64,000 bases of DNA from Lactiplantibacillus mudanjiangensis (GTDB lineage: Bacteria; Bacillota; Bacilli; Lactobacillales; Lactobacillaceae), in contig NZ_BJDY01000003.1 of the NCBI RefSeq assembly GCF_005405385.1, forward strand, positions 186,001-250,000. Reading direction: 5' to 3'. The translations under genes and the position numbers were made by a program. The notes under the pieces were generated by a model that did not search any database, was not told the origin of the DNA, and saw only the letters and a list, made by a program, of their open reading frames with translations. Shown piece by piece: positions 26,712-36,345 of this stretch; position 1 is the first letter of the stretch; each line of letters begins with the position of its first letter.

Positions 26712-27524
26712 CTAGTCTTCTAATTCGTCTTCGGCCAGATCATTTTCAACTGCCGTATTACTTACCGGTGTCGCACTCATTTGTTTACTAAACTTAGGAT
26801 TCAATTGAACATATACCAAAGCCAAAATTAATCCAACACCACCAAAAGCTAGTAGACTAAGTTTTAAATAGCCACCCAGAATAAAACCTAAATAGAAGAA
26901 TGGCATTAAATATTTAACACTCATCATATTCATAACCATCGCATATCCAACGACTACAATGAAGCCACCAGCAACCGTCAAACCACCAGTGACCACGTCA
27001 GGCAAAGCGTTCAACATTGACTGTACCATTGTTGGACTGACAAAAATCGCCACAAGTGTTGTTGGAATTGAGACCCGAAGTGCTTGTACAAATAGTGCTG
27101 AAAAATGTAGCCACTCTATTGCTTTAAAATTTGCTTTTGCGGCCTGTCGATTAGCAGCGTGTTGAAAGGCCACTGTAATTGTTCGAGCAAAAACCGTTAA
27201 AACTTGTCCCGCAGCGGCAACTGGTAATGCAATCGCAATTCCTTTTTGAATACTTTGACTACCTACAATAACTAAAATAGTAGAGATCGTACTTGCTAAA
27301 GCCGAATCAGGAGACTGGGCCGCACCAATATTCATCCAACCCAATGCGATTAATTCCAAGGTTCCCCCTAAAATAATCCCTTTAACCGGGTCACCTAAAA
27401 TTAATCCAGTCACACTACAAGCAATCAATGGCCGATGAGTTTGAAATTCATCGAGTACACTACCAGCACCTGTAATTGATGACCAAATAAAAATCAGGAT
27501 TAATTGAAAAATTGTAATCTTCAT
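26712..27524 (-). CDS. sorC: PTS sorbose-family EIIC
   Basis: EIIC membrane subunit (270 residues), with about eight hydrophobic segments and GGTLELIALGWMNIGAAQSPD, the sorbose/mannose EIIC signature. The C-terminus is acidic (ENDLAEDELED). It forms the sorbose channel with EIID. Confidence 0.9.
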   Translation of the reverse strand: MKITIFQLILIFIWSSITGAGSVLDEFQTHRPLIACSVTGLILGDPVKGIILGGTLELIALGWMNIGAAQSPDSALASTISTILVIVGSQSIQKGIAIALPVAAAGQVLTVFARTITVAFQHAANRQAAKANFKAIEWLHFSALFVQALRVSIPTTLVAIFVSPTMVQSMLNALPDVVTGGLTVAGGFIVVVGYAMVMNMMSVKYLMPFFYLGFILGGYLKLSLLAFGGVGLILALVYVQLNPKFSKQMSATPVSNTAVENDLAEDELED

Positions 27525-27538
27525 AATAGCTTTCCCCC

Positions 27539-28030
27539 TTACTTATCAAAGGTTTCATCAATCTTCTTTAAAATATCAGTATGCGGATCAGTCTTAACAA
27601 CTTGAAGATCCAACTTCACACCCAATTGACCTAGATGTCGAAAAGCATCAACATCCACTTGAGTTAAAGAAACCGACTTTGTTATTTGGGTTCGTCCTTC
27701 TGAATATTGCATCCCACCAATATTCAAAGTTTCAAGCGGTACACCGCCCTGAACTAAAGCTAATACCTCGCTCGGATTGGTAAATAAATAGAAAACCTTG
27801 TCATCTTTGTACTTTGGATTATTGAACACAGCAATTGCTTTAGGTACATCAACAATATTTACCTTCATACCGGGAGGACAGGCTTGCTTTAACAAGGTTT
27901 TGCGAATTGTATCTTGAAAAACATCTTTACTTACAATAATGATTCGGTCTGCATGTGATTCCTTCGACCAAACTGTCGTTACTTGACCGTGAATCAGACG
28001 ATCATCGATTCTAGCTAACGTAATAATCAT
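27539..28030 (-). CDS. sorB: PTS sorbose-family EIIB
   Basis: EIIB (163 residues) with phospho-histidine His14 in ARIDDRLIHGQVTTVW. GGMQYSEGRTQITKSV matches the family. Its start codon overlaps the EIIA stop by one base, so the two are translationally coupled. It transfers phosphate to the incoming sugar, giving L-sorbose 1-phosphate. Confidence 0.92.
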   Translation of the reverse strand: MIITLARIDDRLIHGQVTTVWSKESHADRIIIVSKDVFQDTIRKTLLKQACPPGMKVNIVDVPKAIAVFNNPKYKDDKVFYLFTNPSEVLALVQGGVPLETLNIGGMQYSEGRTQITKSVSLTQVDVDAFRHLGQLGVKLDLQVVKTDPHTDILKKIDETFDK

Positions 28031-28446
28031 TAGAAGTCCTCCTCTGCTGCTTGTTCTTGATTTATAATGCTAAGTGCTTTGGTATAATCGCGACTATTTT
28101 TCATGATATAAGTAACTAATTCAGTAACCGATAATTGATTCATTTGACTAGCTATTTCTAAACAAATCGGTAATGACATGCCTGCAATCACATCCTGAAC
28201 TTCATGTTGTAACGCTAAAGTCGCTGCAGCATTGTAAGGTGTACCCGCAAATAAATCAGCAATCACTAAAGTGTCTTTCGCTTCAAAATCGTCAGTAACC
28301 GTTTTCATTTTAGTGATAAGCTCTTGTAATCCTTCTTTAGGAAGAAAAGCTACTGGGTAGAAATCAGCCACTTCACCAAAAATCATTTCAACTGCGCCTT
28401 TCATCGCTTCGGCAGTATGACCATGTCCAATAAGTACAACTTTCAT
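28030..28446 (-). CDS. sorA: PTS sorbose-family EIIA
   Basis: EIIA (138 residues) with phospho-histidine His8 in VVLIGHGHTAEAM, and DLFAGTPYNAA in the middle. Second gene of the operon, after the dehydrogenase gene, matching the sorF-sorA order of L. casei. Confidence 0.91.
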   Translation of the reverse strand: MKVVLIGHGHTAEAMKGAVEMIFGEVADFYPVAFLPKEGLQELITKMKTVTDDFEAKDTLVIADLFAGTPYNAAATLALQHEVQDVIAGMSLPICLEIASQMNQLSVTELVTYIMKNSRDYTKALSIINQEQAAEEDF

Positions 28447-28466
28447 ATTTCTTACCTCACTAACAT

Positions 28467-29264
28467 TTAGCCTCTAGACTTACCACCTGCAACATTAATA
28501 GTGACGCCCGTAATATAACTTGCACGATCAGATAAAAGATAACTAACAAGATCTGCCACTTCGCTCAACTTACCGGAACGACCCATTGGCGTTGTACTAG
28601 TACTCTTATAACCTGCACGTAGTGTATCCACACTAATATTGCGAGTGTAAGCTAAGGCTTCCTCATAGCTAGGTGTTCGTAAACCGGTTGCTTCCATAAT
28701 TCCTGGAGCCACGCCTACTACTCGTACATTACTAGATCCTAATTCTTTAGCCCAAGAACGGGTAAAACCATTGATTGCACCTTTAGTTGCAGAATAGGCA
28801 CTTTGACCTTGCGAACCTTCCAAACCCGCTTCTGATGACATATTAACAATGACACCAGCATGATTTTTAACTAGCTCATGTCCAACAGCTTGCGACATGA
28901 GATACATGCTTTTAACATTGACTGCAAACATTTTATTAAATTCAGTTTCACCTAATTCATATTGCCCCTCTGGATGTTGGGCATCCACTAACAATCTTGG
29001 TAAATTAATGCCAGCATTATTTACTAAACCATCTATTTGGCCAAATTCAGTTGTAACAGTTTGAATCAATGCCTTAATTTGTTCATGTGACGTCACATCA
29101 GTCTGAATGAAAGTCAATTTATCAGCTTTCAACTCACCTTCTTTTAAGTCAGCATTTACAACTTGGGCACCATTATTGATTAATTCGTTAACAATGGCTG
29201 CACCTATCCCCGAAGAACCACCTGTAACTACATACGTTTTATTTGTTAAATTCAACCAATCCAT
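28467..29264 (-). CDS. sorF: Sorbitol-6-phosphate 2-dehydrogenase (SDR)
   Basis: Short-chain dehydrogenase of 265 residues that interconverts glucitol 6-phosphate and fructose 6-phosphate with NAD. The cofactor motif is TGGSSGIG, then NNAG, and the catalytic Ser-Tyr-Lys in NMSSEAGLEGSQGQSAYSATK. It is closely similar, along its whole length, to the gutF product 8 kb away. First gene of the sorbose operon, with GGAGG 9 bases before ATG. The two SorR site candidates upstream suggest sorbose induction. Confidence 0.92.
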   Translation of the reverse strand: MDWLNLTNKTYVVTGGSSGIGAAIVNELINNGAQVVNADLKEGELKADKLTFIQTDVTSHEQIKALIQTVTTEFGQIDGLVNNAGINLPRLLVDAQHPEGQYELGETEFNKMFAVNVKSMYLMSQAVGHELVKNHAGVIVNMSSEAGLEGSQGQSAYSATKGAINGFTRSWAKELGSSNVRVVGVAPGIMEATGLRTPSYEEALAYTRNISVDTLRAGYKSTSTTPMGRSGKLSEVADLVSYLLSDRASYITGVTINVAGGKSRG

Positions 29265-29281
29265 TTCGAATTCCTCCGTTT

Positions 29282-29291
29282 CACATTTGTG
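29282..29291. promoter_or_regulatory. sorR: SorR site candidate 1
   Basis: CACATTTGTG, 18 bases upstream of the sorF start. One of four identical copies found only around the sorF-sorR and sorR-sorE promoters. Confidence 0.7.
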
Positions 29292-29368
29292 TTATTGATG
29301 AATGTTATTTATTTCACTTGCTATATTATCACCATAAAAAGCTTTTTCAATATCGATAAACGGTTTTG

Positions 29369-29378
29369 CACATTTGTG
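29369..29378. promoter_or_regulatory. sorR: SorR site candidate 2
   Basis: CACATTTGTG, 87 bases from copy 1, in the divergent sorF/sorR promoter region. Confidence 0.7.
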
Positions 29379-29446
29379 ATAGCATCTGGTATTTTTTCTA
29401 AAAAAGGATTACAATCAATTTATTAAGATATTAGAGGTGACTAACT

Positions 29447-30412
29447 ATGTCTAAATTTGATATTGAACGCGTCAATCAACTAATAGAAATATCCAAGCTT
29501 TATTACGAAGACGGTTTAAATCAAACAGATATTTCAAAACAAGTTCATATCCATCGAACCGAGATCAGTCGATTACTCAAAGAAGCTCGTGAACTCGGAA
29601 TTGTTAAAATAAACATTGATTCTTCTTTTGGTGCCAGTGAAAAGCTTTCTGCAGAATTCCAATCAATTTTCCATTTAAAAAAAGCAATCATTGTCCCCAC
29701 AACACCTGGCAGTAGTTATAGTGATGACTTAAGTTCTATCGGTATGTATGCTGGCAACTACTTGCAGCAGCAACTAAATTCAAATAATATCGTTGGTCTC
29801 TCTTGGGGACGCACTTTGGCTACTGTTATTAATTCGGTTAATGAACTAAACAATATTTCAAATATCACAACAGTGCCTCTAATCGGTGGTCCAATTGGCA
29901 AGCTTGATGTTGATTATCAAGCGAATAATTTAGTACACACACTTGCTAATCGTGTTAAAGCTTCCACTTCTTACACACTAGATTCACCCGTAATGATTAG
30001 CAGTCCTGCTTTAAGAAAAGAATTATTAGATAATCCCAACAATAAAGCTGTTACTAACTTCTGGAAAAAACTAGATATTGCAATCTTCGGTATTGGTAGT
30101 TCTAGAATCACCAACAACTTAACTTGGCGTGGGTTTTACAAAGGAACCGGATTTGAAGACGTTTTACAAGGTTCAGCCGTTGGTGATATTCTTTCCCAAC
30201 CATTTACAATCGATGGTCGGCTAATCAAAGAGGCCAATGGTAGTCTGGTTGGTATGGAATTGTCCGCGCTCAAAAACATTCCGTTGCGTATCGGTGTTGC
30301 AACTGGTGAAAATAAAGCCGAGGCAACTCTAGGTGCCTTACGTTCTGGGACATTGAATGTTCTGATAACCTCCGACAAAACTGCCGTGGCAGTCAAAAAA
30401 CTAATCAATTAA
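29447..30412 (+). CDS. sorR: SorC-family sorbose operon regulator
   Basis: SorC/DeoR-type sugar-responsive regulator (321 residues). The N-terminal helix-turn-helix reads YYEDGLNQTDISKQVHIHR and ISRLLKEARELGIVKI. The large C-terminal domain is the SorC phosphosugar-binding fold, with VGLSWGRTLA, VPLIGGP and FGIGSSRI. Divergent from sorF and upstream of sorE. In L. casei the equivalent protein activates the sor genes with sorbose; that role here is by family and gene order. Confidence 0.9.
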   Translation: MSKFDIERVNQLIEISKLYYEDGLNQTDISKQVHIHRTEISRLLKEARELGIVKINIDSSFGASEKLSAEFQSIFHLKKAIIVPTTPGSSYSDDLSSIGMYAGNYLQQQLNSNNIVGLSWGRTLATVINSVNELNNISNITTVPLIGGPIGKLDVDYQANNLVHTLANRVKASTSYTLDSPVMISSPALRKELLDNPNNKAVTNFWKKLDIAIFGIGSSRITNNLTWRGFYKGTGFEDVLQGSAVGDILSQPFTIDGRLIKEANGSLVGMELSALKNIPLRIGVATGENKAEATLGALRSGTLNVLITSDKTAVAVKKLIN

Positions 30413-30414
30413 GC

Positions 30415-30482
30415 AAAGCAGTCAATATGCACGCGCCATTTTCACATTTGTGAGTAATGGCGCGTGCGTATTGACTGCTTTT
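30415..30482 (+). terminator. Long terminator hairpin after sorR carrying a SorR site in its loop
   Basis: Arms of about 25 bases (AAAGCAGTCAATA-GCACGCGCCATT and the matching right arm) close a loop that contains CACATTTGTG. It ends with TTTT and separates sorR from sorE. Confidence 0.85.
30443..30452. promoter_or_regulatory. sorR: SorR site candidate 3
   Basis: CACATTTGTG in the loop of the sorR terminator, within TTCACATTTGTGAG. 112 bases upstream of the sorE start. Confidence 0.65.
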
Positions 30483-30530
30483 AAAGTGCCGTTTATTATT
30501 GGTCTTGTAAATGAAATCACACATTTTAAA

Positions 30531-30540
30531 CACATTTGTG
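30531..30540. promoter_or_regulatory. sorR: SorR site candidate 4
   Basis: CACATTTGTG ending directly at the AGGAGG ribosome site of sorE, 88 bases from copy 3. A regulator bound here would lie at or after the start of transcription. Confidence 0.65.
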
Positions 30541-30554
30541 AGGAGGAACAAGTA

Positions 30555-31811
30555 ATGAACAGTATTGGATTACGAATTCACGGTAAAAAGGATCTGCGAG
30601 TTGAACAATTTGAATTACCAGAAATTAAAGACGATGAAATCTTAGCAACGGTGGTCAGCGATACCATGTGTATGTCGTCTTGGAAACTTGCCCAAGAAGG
30701 TGAAGACCATAAAAAAACGCCAGATAATCTGGATAAAAACCCGGCACTAGTTGGTCATGAATTTTCAGGCAAAATTTTAAAAGTCGGTAAAAAGTGGGCT
30801 GATAAGTATCAAGCTGGTGATGATTATGCCATTCAGCCAAATTTGGCACGTGATGACACACCGTTTGTACCTGGCTATTCATACCCCTACATCGGCGGCG
30901 ATGCCACGGCTATTATCATTCCAAACGAAGTAATGGCATTAGATTGTCTAGTGCCTTTTCACGGTCAAGCTTACTACGAAGGTTCGCTTTGTGAGCCACT
31001 TAGCTGTGTCATTGCAGCGTTTGAGGCACAATTTCACCTCATTCCACACACCTATAATCACAAAATGGGTATCAAAGCTAATGGGAATATCTTAATGCTT
31101 GGTGGTACTGGTCCAATGGGACTATTGGCAATCGATTACGCTTTACATGCTGGCGTAAAACCTAAGAACTTAGTCGTTACGGATATTGACCAAAGCAAAC
31201 TAGATCGTGCTAAAGAGTTGTATCCTTCTGACGAAGTTAACGTTTCTTTCGTAAATGTAAACGGTTTATCAGTTGATGAACAAAAAGCAAAATTAAAGGC
31301 GACGGTGGATGGTGCTGGCTTTGACGACATTTTCTGCATGATTAGCGTACCAGCTTTAGTGACAATGTCTGGCGAACTTCTCAATCCTGATGGCTGCCTT
31401 AATCAATTTGCCGGTCCAATGCACAAAGACTTCACAGCACAGCTGAATTTCTATGATGTACACTACAACTTTACTCACGTTGCTGGTACCTCTGGCGGTA
31501 ATGCTCAGAATGAGGCAACCGCTGCACAGTTAATCGCCGAGCGTAAGGTCAACGTTGCTAAAGTAATCACCCATGTGTTAGGTCTCAACGCTGCTGCAGA
31601 AACCACTTTGACACAGCCCGAAATTGGCGGTGGTAAGAAGCTTGTTTATTCCCAAAAGAAATTCGACCGTATTGAATTAGCCAAAGTTGATCCAGAATCT
31701 GGTTTAGGTAAAGTCTTAGCAAAACATAATGGCTTATGGTCACCAGAAGCTGAACAATGGATTATGACTAATATGCCGGACATTTCAGCTGAAGATACAG
31801 CAAACATCTAG
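30555..31811 (+). CDS. sorE: L-sorbose 1-phosphate reductase (zinc-type dehydrogenase)
   Basis: MDR-superfamily dehydrogenase of 418 residues that reduces L-sorbose 1-phosphate to glucitol 6-phosphate, feeding SorF. GHEFSGKILKVGKKW, EPLSCVIAAFEA and the Rossmann motif LMLGGTGPMGLLAID are visible. Insertions make it longer than ordinary alcohol dehydrogenases, as in known sorbose-phosphate reductases. The ATG at 30555 is chosen (GAGGAGG site); the open frame extends 35 codons further upstream into the regulatory region. Flanked by terminators, so it has its own promoter. Confidence 0.9.
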   Translation: MNSIGLRIHGKKDLRVEQFELPEIKDDEILATVVSDTMCMSSWKLAQEGEDHKKTPDNLDKNPALVGHEFSGKILKVGKKWADKYQAGDDYAIQPNLARDDTPFVPGYSYPYIGGDATAIIIPNEVMALDCLVPFHGQAYYEGSLCEPLSCVIAAFEAQFHLIPHTYNHKMGIKANGNILMLGGTGPMGLLAIDYALHAGVKPKNLVVTDIDQSKLDRAKELYPSDEVNVSFVNVNGLSVDEQKAKLKATVDGAGFDDIFCMISVPALVTMSGELLNPDGCLNQFAGPMHKDFTAQLNFYDVHYNFTHVAGTSGGNAQNEATAAQLIAERKVNVAKVITHVLGLNAAAETTLTQPEIGGGKKLVYSQKKFDRIELAKVDPESGLGKVLAKHNGLWSPEAEQWIMTNMPDISAEDTANI

Positions 31812-31837
31812 CTATCAGAAATCACTGCAAACAATCA

Positions 31838-31886
31838 AAACTGATCCTTAAATTGATAAACAATCAATTTAAGGATCAGTTTATTT
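31838..31886 (+). terminator. Terminator after sorE
   Basis: Arms AAACTGATCCTTAAATTGAT and complement (20 bp) around a short loop, followed by a T-rich stretch. Confidence 0.9.
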
Positions 31887-31910
31887 TCTTCCAAGGATAT
31901 CGTTCATAAT

Positions 31911-31942
31911 AAAAAACACCTACATTTTCAGTAGGCGTTTTA
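31911..31942 (-). terminator. Terminator of the gut operon
   Basis: On the minus strand AACGCCTAC pairs with GTAGGTGTT, followed by TTTTT, just past the gutA stop. Confidence 0.85.
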
Positions 31943-31949
31943 GGTTAAT

Positions 31950-32333
31950 TTACTCTGCCACTTGAACGCTGACCCGACTCCCTACCCTAATATGTGGATA
32001 TGGTTTATCTTCAACATACATGGTTCCCGCTAATCCGGCCTTAGTTTCACCAGTGAAACTAACGGCAATATGGCCAAGGTTTTGTAGATTCCGTTCAACT
32101 TCTTTGCCTACAGCCGTGATCTGATAGCTTTCATCATCAATAACTAAAAACATTCCTGGTTTAATATCACCAGCGATCGAATTAACATCCACAATATAAC
32201 AGGACGGCCGTAAAGCCTCCGGTGCTTCATCACCAAAGAAAATCACCATTTTAATTTCGGCAAAATCTAATGCTTCATTGCCAATTTCTTTGACCACTGT
32301 TTGATATGCTATATGTTTATCAATTTCCATCAT
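31950..32333 (-). CDS. gutA: PTS glucitol/sorbitol EIIA
   Basis: EIIA of the glucitol family (127 residues), which has its own fold. FFGDEAPEALRPSC and LGHIAVSFTGE are family motifs, and the histidine of the latter is a plausible phosphorylation site. Last gene of gutFRMCBA, the same order as the sorbitol operon of L. casei. Confidence 0.9.
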   Translation of the reverse strand: MMEIDKHIAYQTVVKEIGNEALDFAEIKMVIFFGDEAPEALRPSCYIVDVNSIAGDIKPGMFLVIDDESYQITAVGKEVERNLQNLGHIAVSFTGETKAGLAGTMYVEDKPYPHIRVGSRVSVQVAE

Positions 32334-32363
32334 TCAAATTCACCTACTCAATAATTTTCAACA

Positions 32364-33386
32364 TTATTTGCCAGGATATAAACCGAAACTGGCAATCCAA
32401 GCAACAAATACTCGAGGTACCCCGTTAAAGAACCGCGAATACAGAACTGACGGCACCCCAACTTCAACTGTTTTAGATTCGGCTTCTTCCAAACCTAAAC
32501 CAACTGGAATAAAGTCACAGGCATTCTGCGTATTAATCGCAAACAATGCTGGTAATGCATACTGTGGCGAAATATTACCTTTACCGATTTCAACACCAAT
32601 TAACGTCCCAATCACTTGGCCAATAACTGCTCCGGGTCCTAATAATGGCGATAAAAACGGTAAAGAGCAGATAAAGCCCATAATCATCAGTCCCCAGACA
32701 TTTCCGGCCAGTGGCGTCATTAACTTGGCAAAAACCTTACCGATACCAGACCCCTGAATAATCCCAATTAGCAATGCGACAAAGGCCATAAATGGAATAA
32801 TGGTATTGATTACGGTTTGTACCGAATCCTTAGCCGCCTGATTGAACGTGGCAACAACTTTACCAGCACCAACCCCAATCTTTGCAATAAAACTTTTATG
32901 TTCCATCTGTTGGGTAATTGTCTTGCTATTATCGTATTTGGCTTCGCTATCACTAGTTTCAGCAGGCGCTTCGTTCTTCGCCATATCATCAACTGACTGT
33001 GCTTGTTCTGCAACGGCATCAGTTAACTTAATCTGATTAACACCGACATTTGAAACATACAATTCAGGTGTAATATATTTCGCTAGTGGACCACTCTTCC
33101 CAGTTGGTAACACATTAATCGTCAAAATACCTTTTTTAGGATAAATACCACATCGAAGCGTACCACCACAGTCGATAATGGCTACGGCAATTTCATTATC
33201 TGGAATTGAGGTCTTAAACCCATCAATAGCCTCCATACCCGTTAACTCGGCAATCTTATCGACTATTGCCGGTTTGTTTCCACCAGTCACATAAATAAAC
33301 TTATGCTTCTCAGCTGTTGGTGTAATTGTGAGTGGGCCACCCCAGCCACCAGTTCCGTGTTCAACTTGAATACTTTTCCATGACAT
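32364..33386 (-). CDS. gutB: PTS glucitol/sorbitol EIIBC
   Basis: EIIB plus half of the membrane domain (340 residues). The opening [16 protein letters not shown] and the phospho-cysteine region [17 protein letters not shown] define the glucitol EIIB. Membrane helices follow from about residue 180. It pairs with the separate gutC half to form the sorbitol channel. AAGGAGG precedes the ATG. Confidence 0.92.
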   Translation of the reverse strand: MSWKSIQVEHGTGGWGGPLTITPTAEKHKFIYVTGGNKPAIVDKIAELTGMEAIDGFKTSIPDNEIAVAIIDCGGTLRCGIYPKKGILTINVLPTGKSGPLAKYITPELYVSNVGVNQIKLTDAVAEQAQSVDDMAKNEAPAETSDSEAKYDNSKTITQQMEHKSFIAKIGVGAGKVVATFNQAAKDSVQTVINTIIPFMAFVALLIGIIQGSGIGKVFAKLMTPLAGNVWGLMIMGFICSLPFLSPLLGPGAVIGQVIGTLIGVEIGKGNISPQYALPALFAINTQNACDFIPVGLGLEEAESKTVEVGVPSVLYSRFFNGVPRVFVAWIASFGLYPGK

Positions 33387-33400
33387 GATTAGACCCCTCC

Positions 33401-33958
33401 TTAAGCATTAGTGACAACATTGACATCCTTAGATAATTTAACGCCACTGGTTCGACAAACGTAAGCGGTCGTATAATCGGTTACCCAACCCCCAATAAAA
33501 TTCATCACCAATCCAACTAATAAGTAGCGCATGGCTAAGTCCATCGTATTTAGGCCAAGTTTTTCAACCCCTTGGGCAATCCCCAACCAGATGAACAACT
33601 CCCCAGGATTAATGTGTGGAAAAACCCCATTACTAGTATGACAAAATTGTGCTTGCGCCGCGTAGTAACTTGGTTTGTAAAATTCTGGCAAGAACCGTCC
33701 CATGGTAAATGACATCGGATTGCCTAACATAAACGCTGATAAAAATGGCAAAATCATATAACGAGTTAACACATTTCGCGAAGATGCTCGCGCTAACTTG
33801 TTCATTCGTTCTTCCCCAAGATAAGCAATAATCGTATTCATTAAAACCAATAAAAGTAATACTACGGGGACGATTGAACTCATCCAACCGATAAACGTCT
33901 TAGCACCGGTCTGGAACAAGCCCATAAAACCCGAGGCAAATGCTGTAATATATTTCAT
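33401..33958 (-). CDS. gutC: PTS glucitol/sorbitol EIIC
   Basis: Membrane half-subunit (185 residues) with four to five hydrophobic segments, the conserved [20 protein letters not shown] and [18 protein letters not shown]. Its first codons overlap the gutM stop by four bases (ATGA). Confidence 0.92.
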   Translation of the reverse strand: MKYITAFASGFMGLFQTGAKTFIGWMSSIVPVVLLLLVLMNTIIAYLGEERMNKLARASSRNVLTRYMILPFLSAFMLGNPMSFTMGRFLPEFYKPSYYAAQAQFCHTSNGVFPHINPGELFIWLGIAQGVEKLGLNTMDLAMRYLLVGLVMNFIGGWVTDYTTAYVCRTSGVKLSKDVNVVTNA

Positions 33959-34473
33959 AGTTCATTTCTCCTAACTTTATTGAGTTGGTGGCCGATAAGC
34001 CGATTCAGTTGATGATATAGCTGCTTGATTTTTTCGAATAGTGGCATTGAGAAGATATTGACATTCGTATTGAGATCATCGTATGCCAATTGTCCTGTCT
34101 TAAAGTTAACAAAGTTACGATAAGCATTTAGAATACAACCACGAGTTAATTTATCAACTTGTTGCATCATCTCGTTATCTGCAGCAACTACCACGATATT
34201 ATGCTGCTTTAACAACGGTAGTTGCTTAAAATGAGCAAATATCGTAACCCCTTTCATTATTCGAGCCTCTTTAATGTTGCCATCAAGATCAATCGCTAAT
34301 AATAATAAGCTTCCAGCCTGGAGTCGCTTAGGATTTTTACCAATCAATACTCGGCCATGCTGTCGTAATTCACGATAGTTTTGCGAAAAATTTTTAATCT
34401 GAATAAATCCTAATAATCCCTGTAAAAGGAAAGCAGCGACAAGCCCGATACCAAGATATAACGTTAATGTCAT
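33955..34473 (-). CDS. gutM: GutM-like glucitol operon activator protein
   Basis: 172 residues: one N-terminal membrane segment (about 4-24), a conserved GRVLIGKNPKRLQAG stretch and a soluble remainder. GutM proteins accompany GutR and the PTS in sorbitol operons of enteric bacteria and lactobacilli and are needed for full activation in L. casei. The mechanism is unknown. The start abuts the gutR stop. Confidence 0.87.
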   Translation of the reverse strand: MTLTLYLGIGLVAAFLLQGLLGFIQIKNFSQNYRELRQHGRVLIGKNPKRLQAGSLLLLAIDLDGNIKEARIMKGVTIFAHFKQLPLLKQHNIVVVAADNEMMQQVDKLTRGCILNAYRNFVNFKTGQLAYDDLNTNVNIFSMPLFEKIKQLYHQLNRLIGHQLNKVRRNEL

Positions 34474-36339
34474 TTAAATGCCCTCCGTAATTTGAGTTAA
34501 GGGTTGTTGCTGATCATAATTCAATAACCCTTGATAAATATTGCTGTTACTTGCAATTAAGAAAATCAAGTCATACACCTGTGACAGAACTTTGTTTAGC
34601 TCATGATTCAGTTTTTGGGGAATTCCAATCAAAAAGACAAACTGAACATCTCGATCTTGATATTTCGTTCGCCGATCAAAAACACCTAATTGCAATAAAA
34701 TCCGTTGATGCCCAGAATTATCAATCACATGCGGAATCGCAATACCATTCTCAAAAACGCTTGACCCTTGTTGTTCACGCTGCTGCCATGACTTCATAAA
34801 ACTAGTATTTAGGCTACCATCATCAATCCGTGCTTCAATCATCGTTTTAACGGCATCAAGATATGGTGTCTGATGCTTTAAGTTCCAAAAATCAAACTCA
34901 CAGTTACTGTTCAAGATCGCCCTTTCGACTAATGAGACTTGTAATTTCACACGTAGTTCATTAGCCCGAAAGGCGGCACTAATTCGTACAACTGGAGTGG
35001 TAGTATCGCCATATTCAATTGGCCGATCGGAAAAGATAAGCAAGTAATGACCATAATTCATATTCAGTTGTTTAGCATTTGCAAAAACCGTCACCACCAC
35101 TTCATCTTCAAAAATCTCATCCAATTGATGTTGAATAAATTTGATAACACTAGCGCCTACTTGTCCAACAATCGCCACTTCAAAACTTGGTTGCCCTTTA
35201 TTCTGACGATCCTCTAATTCCATTTCAAAATAGAGCACCAAGTAACCCATTTCGGCAGGATCAACTGGGACACCTAGATGTCCCTCTAGTACTTTCAACA
35301 TTGTTTGTGCCAAGTCATAAGCAATTGGGTATTTCTCTAATAAGTTACTCGGTAATAATTGATTGGTTTGCACATGAAAGATCGTCCGATTAATTAAAAA
35401 TAAACAATGATATTTAATTTGGTCGTACATATGCTCAAAGTTCAAAGCGCTAGACAACTCACTTTGTTGTCTAATTCTTTCAAAAATGATGCCATTTTGA
35501 GTCAACTGACTGTCAATCAACGCTTCTGATAACAGTCCATTCGCTTTAAATGCCAGCGGTGCCATCAAATAGTCGAGTTCATTATCGCTGAGTTCAGTCT
35601 TAAAACCTATTGATAAAACCGTTGCTAACTGGAGTGGATTCTCTGATAATTGCCACAATCGATGGAAATTTGGAATCTGAGATGTTATTCGATAACCACT
35701 ATTAATCGAAAAATTTAAAACAATCAGATGACGACGAAGCAATTTACTCATTGACGCCTCTAATCCCAATCGATAACAACATTGCCGTACGCGATCTAAC
35801 CATTCTGATGTGACCATTGCTTGCAAGTCAAAGTAGTCGTATACAAAATGGTCAACAATAATCGGTGCCTCATAATCATCGTAAATCATTAACTTAATAC
35901 CATTGTTAGTCATTGCATAAATCTCAGCATCATAGCTAGCCAAGGCTTGCCTTAACTGCTTCAAGTCACGATTCAATGTTGTTTTACTAATCGTTAGCTC
36001 ATCTGCCAAGTCATCCAAAGTTATATAATCAGTACTTTGAAATAACCGTTTTACAATATAGGCATAGCGTTTATTTGCATCATTGAAATCCAAACTCTTT
36101 TTTAAGTGTCCAGTTTGTAACTTAGCCAATCGCTGGTAATCATTAACCTGTAAATAATATCGCCGCCGCTTTTCATGAACTTGAGCGGCCCCAGCTAGCT
36201 CTTCATTCAATTGTTGAATGTATTTGTTCATCGTTCGTTCGGAAACATGTTCGACTGCCAATAATTCATTTATCGTTACTGAATCATTAACGATAAAAAA
36301 GCTTAGCAACCGCAGATATTGACTATTCAACGACATCAT
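34474..36339 (-). CDS. gutR: GutR, PRD-type transcriptional activator of the sorbitol operon
   Basis: 621-residue PTS-controlled activator. Two N-terminal helix-turn-helix units (VTINELLAVEHVSERTMNKY and ITLDDLADELTISKTTLNRD), PRD domains (the second around CLFLINRTIFHVQ to GYLVLYFEMELEDR), an EIIB-like part (VAIVGQVGASVIKFIQ) and a C-terminal EIIA-like domain with NGIAIPHVID. It sits second in the operon it should activate. Phosphorylation on PRD histidines would report PTS activity and glucose supply. Confidence 0.9.
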   Translation of the reverse strand: MMSLNSQYLRLLSFFIVNDSVTINELLAVEHVSERTMNKYIQQLNEELAGAAQVHEKRRRYYLQVNDYQRLAKLQTGHLKKSLDFNDANKRYAYIVKRLFQSTDYITLDDLADELTISKTTLNRDLKQLRQALASYDAEIYAMTNNGIKLMIYDDYEAPIIVDHFVYDYFDLQAMVTSEWLDRVRQCCYRLGLEASMSKLLRRHLIVLNFSINSGYRITSQIPNFHRLWQLSENPLQLATVLSIGFKTELSDNELDYLMAPLAFKANGLLSEALIDSQLTQNGIIFERIRQQSELSSALNFEHMYDQIKYHCLFLINRTIFHVQTNQLLPSNLLEKYPIAYDLAQTMLKVLEGHLGVPVDPAEMGYLVLYFEMELEDRQNKGQPSFEVAIVGQVGASVIKFIQHQLDEIFEDEVVVTVFANAKQLNMNYGHYLLIFSDRPIEYGDTTTPVVRISAAFRANELRVKLQVSLVERAILNSNCEFDFWNLKHQTPYLDAVKTMIEARIDDGSLNTSFMKSWQQREQQGSSVFENGIAIPHVIDNSGHQRILLQLGVFDRRTKYQDRDVQFVFLIGIPQKLNHELNKVLSQVYDLIFLIASNSNIYQGLLNYDQQQPLTQITEGI

Positions 36340-36345
36340 TCCTTT

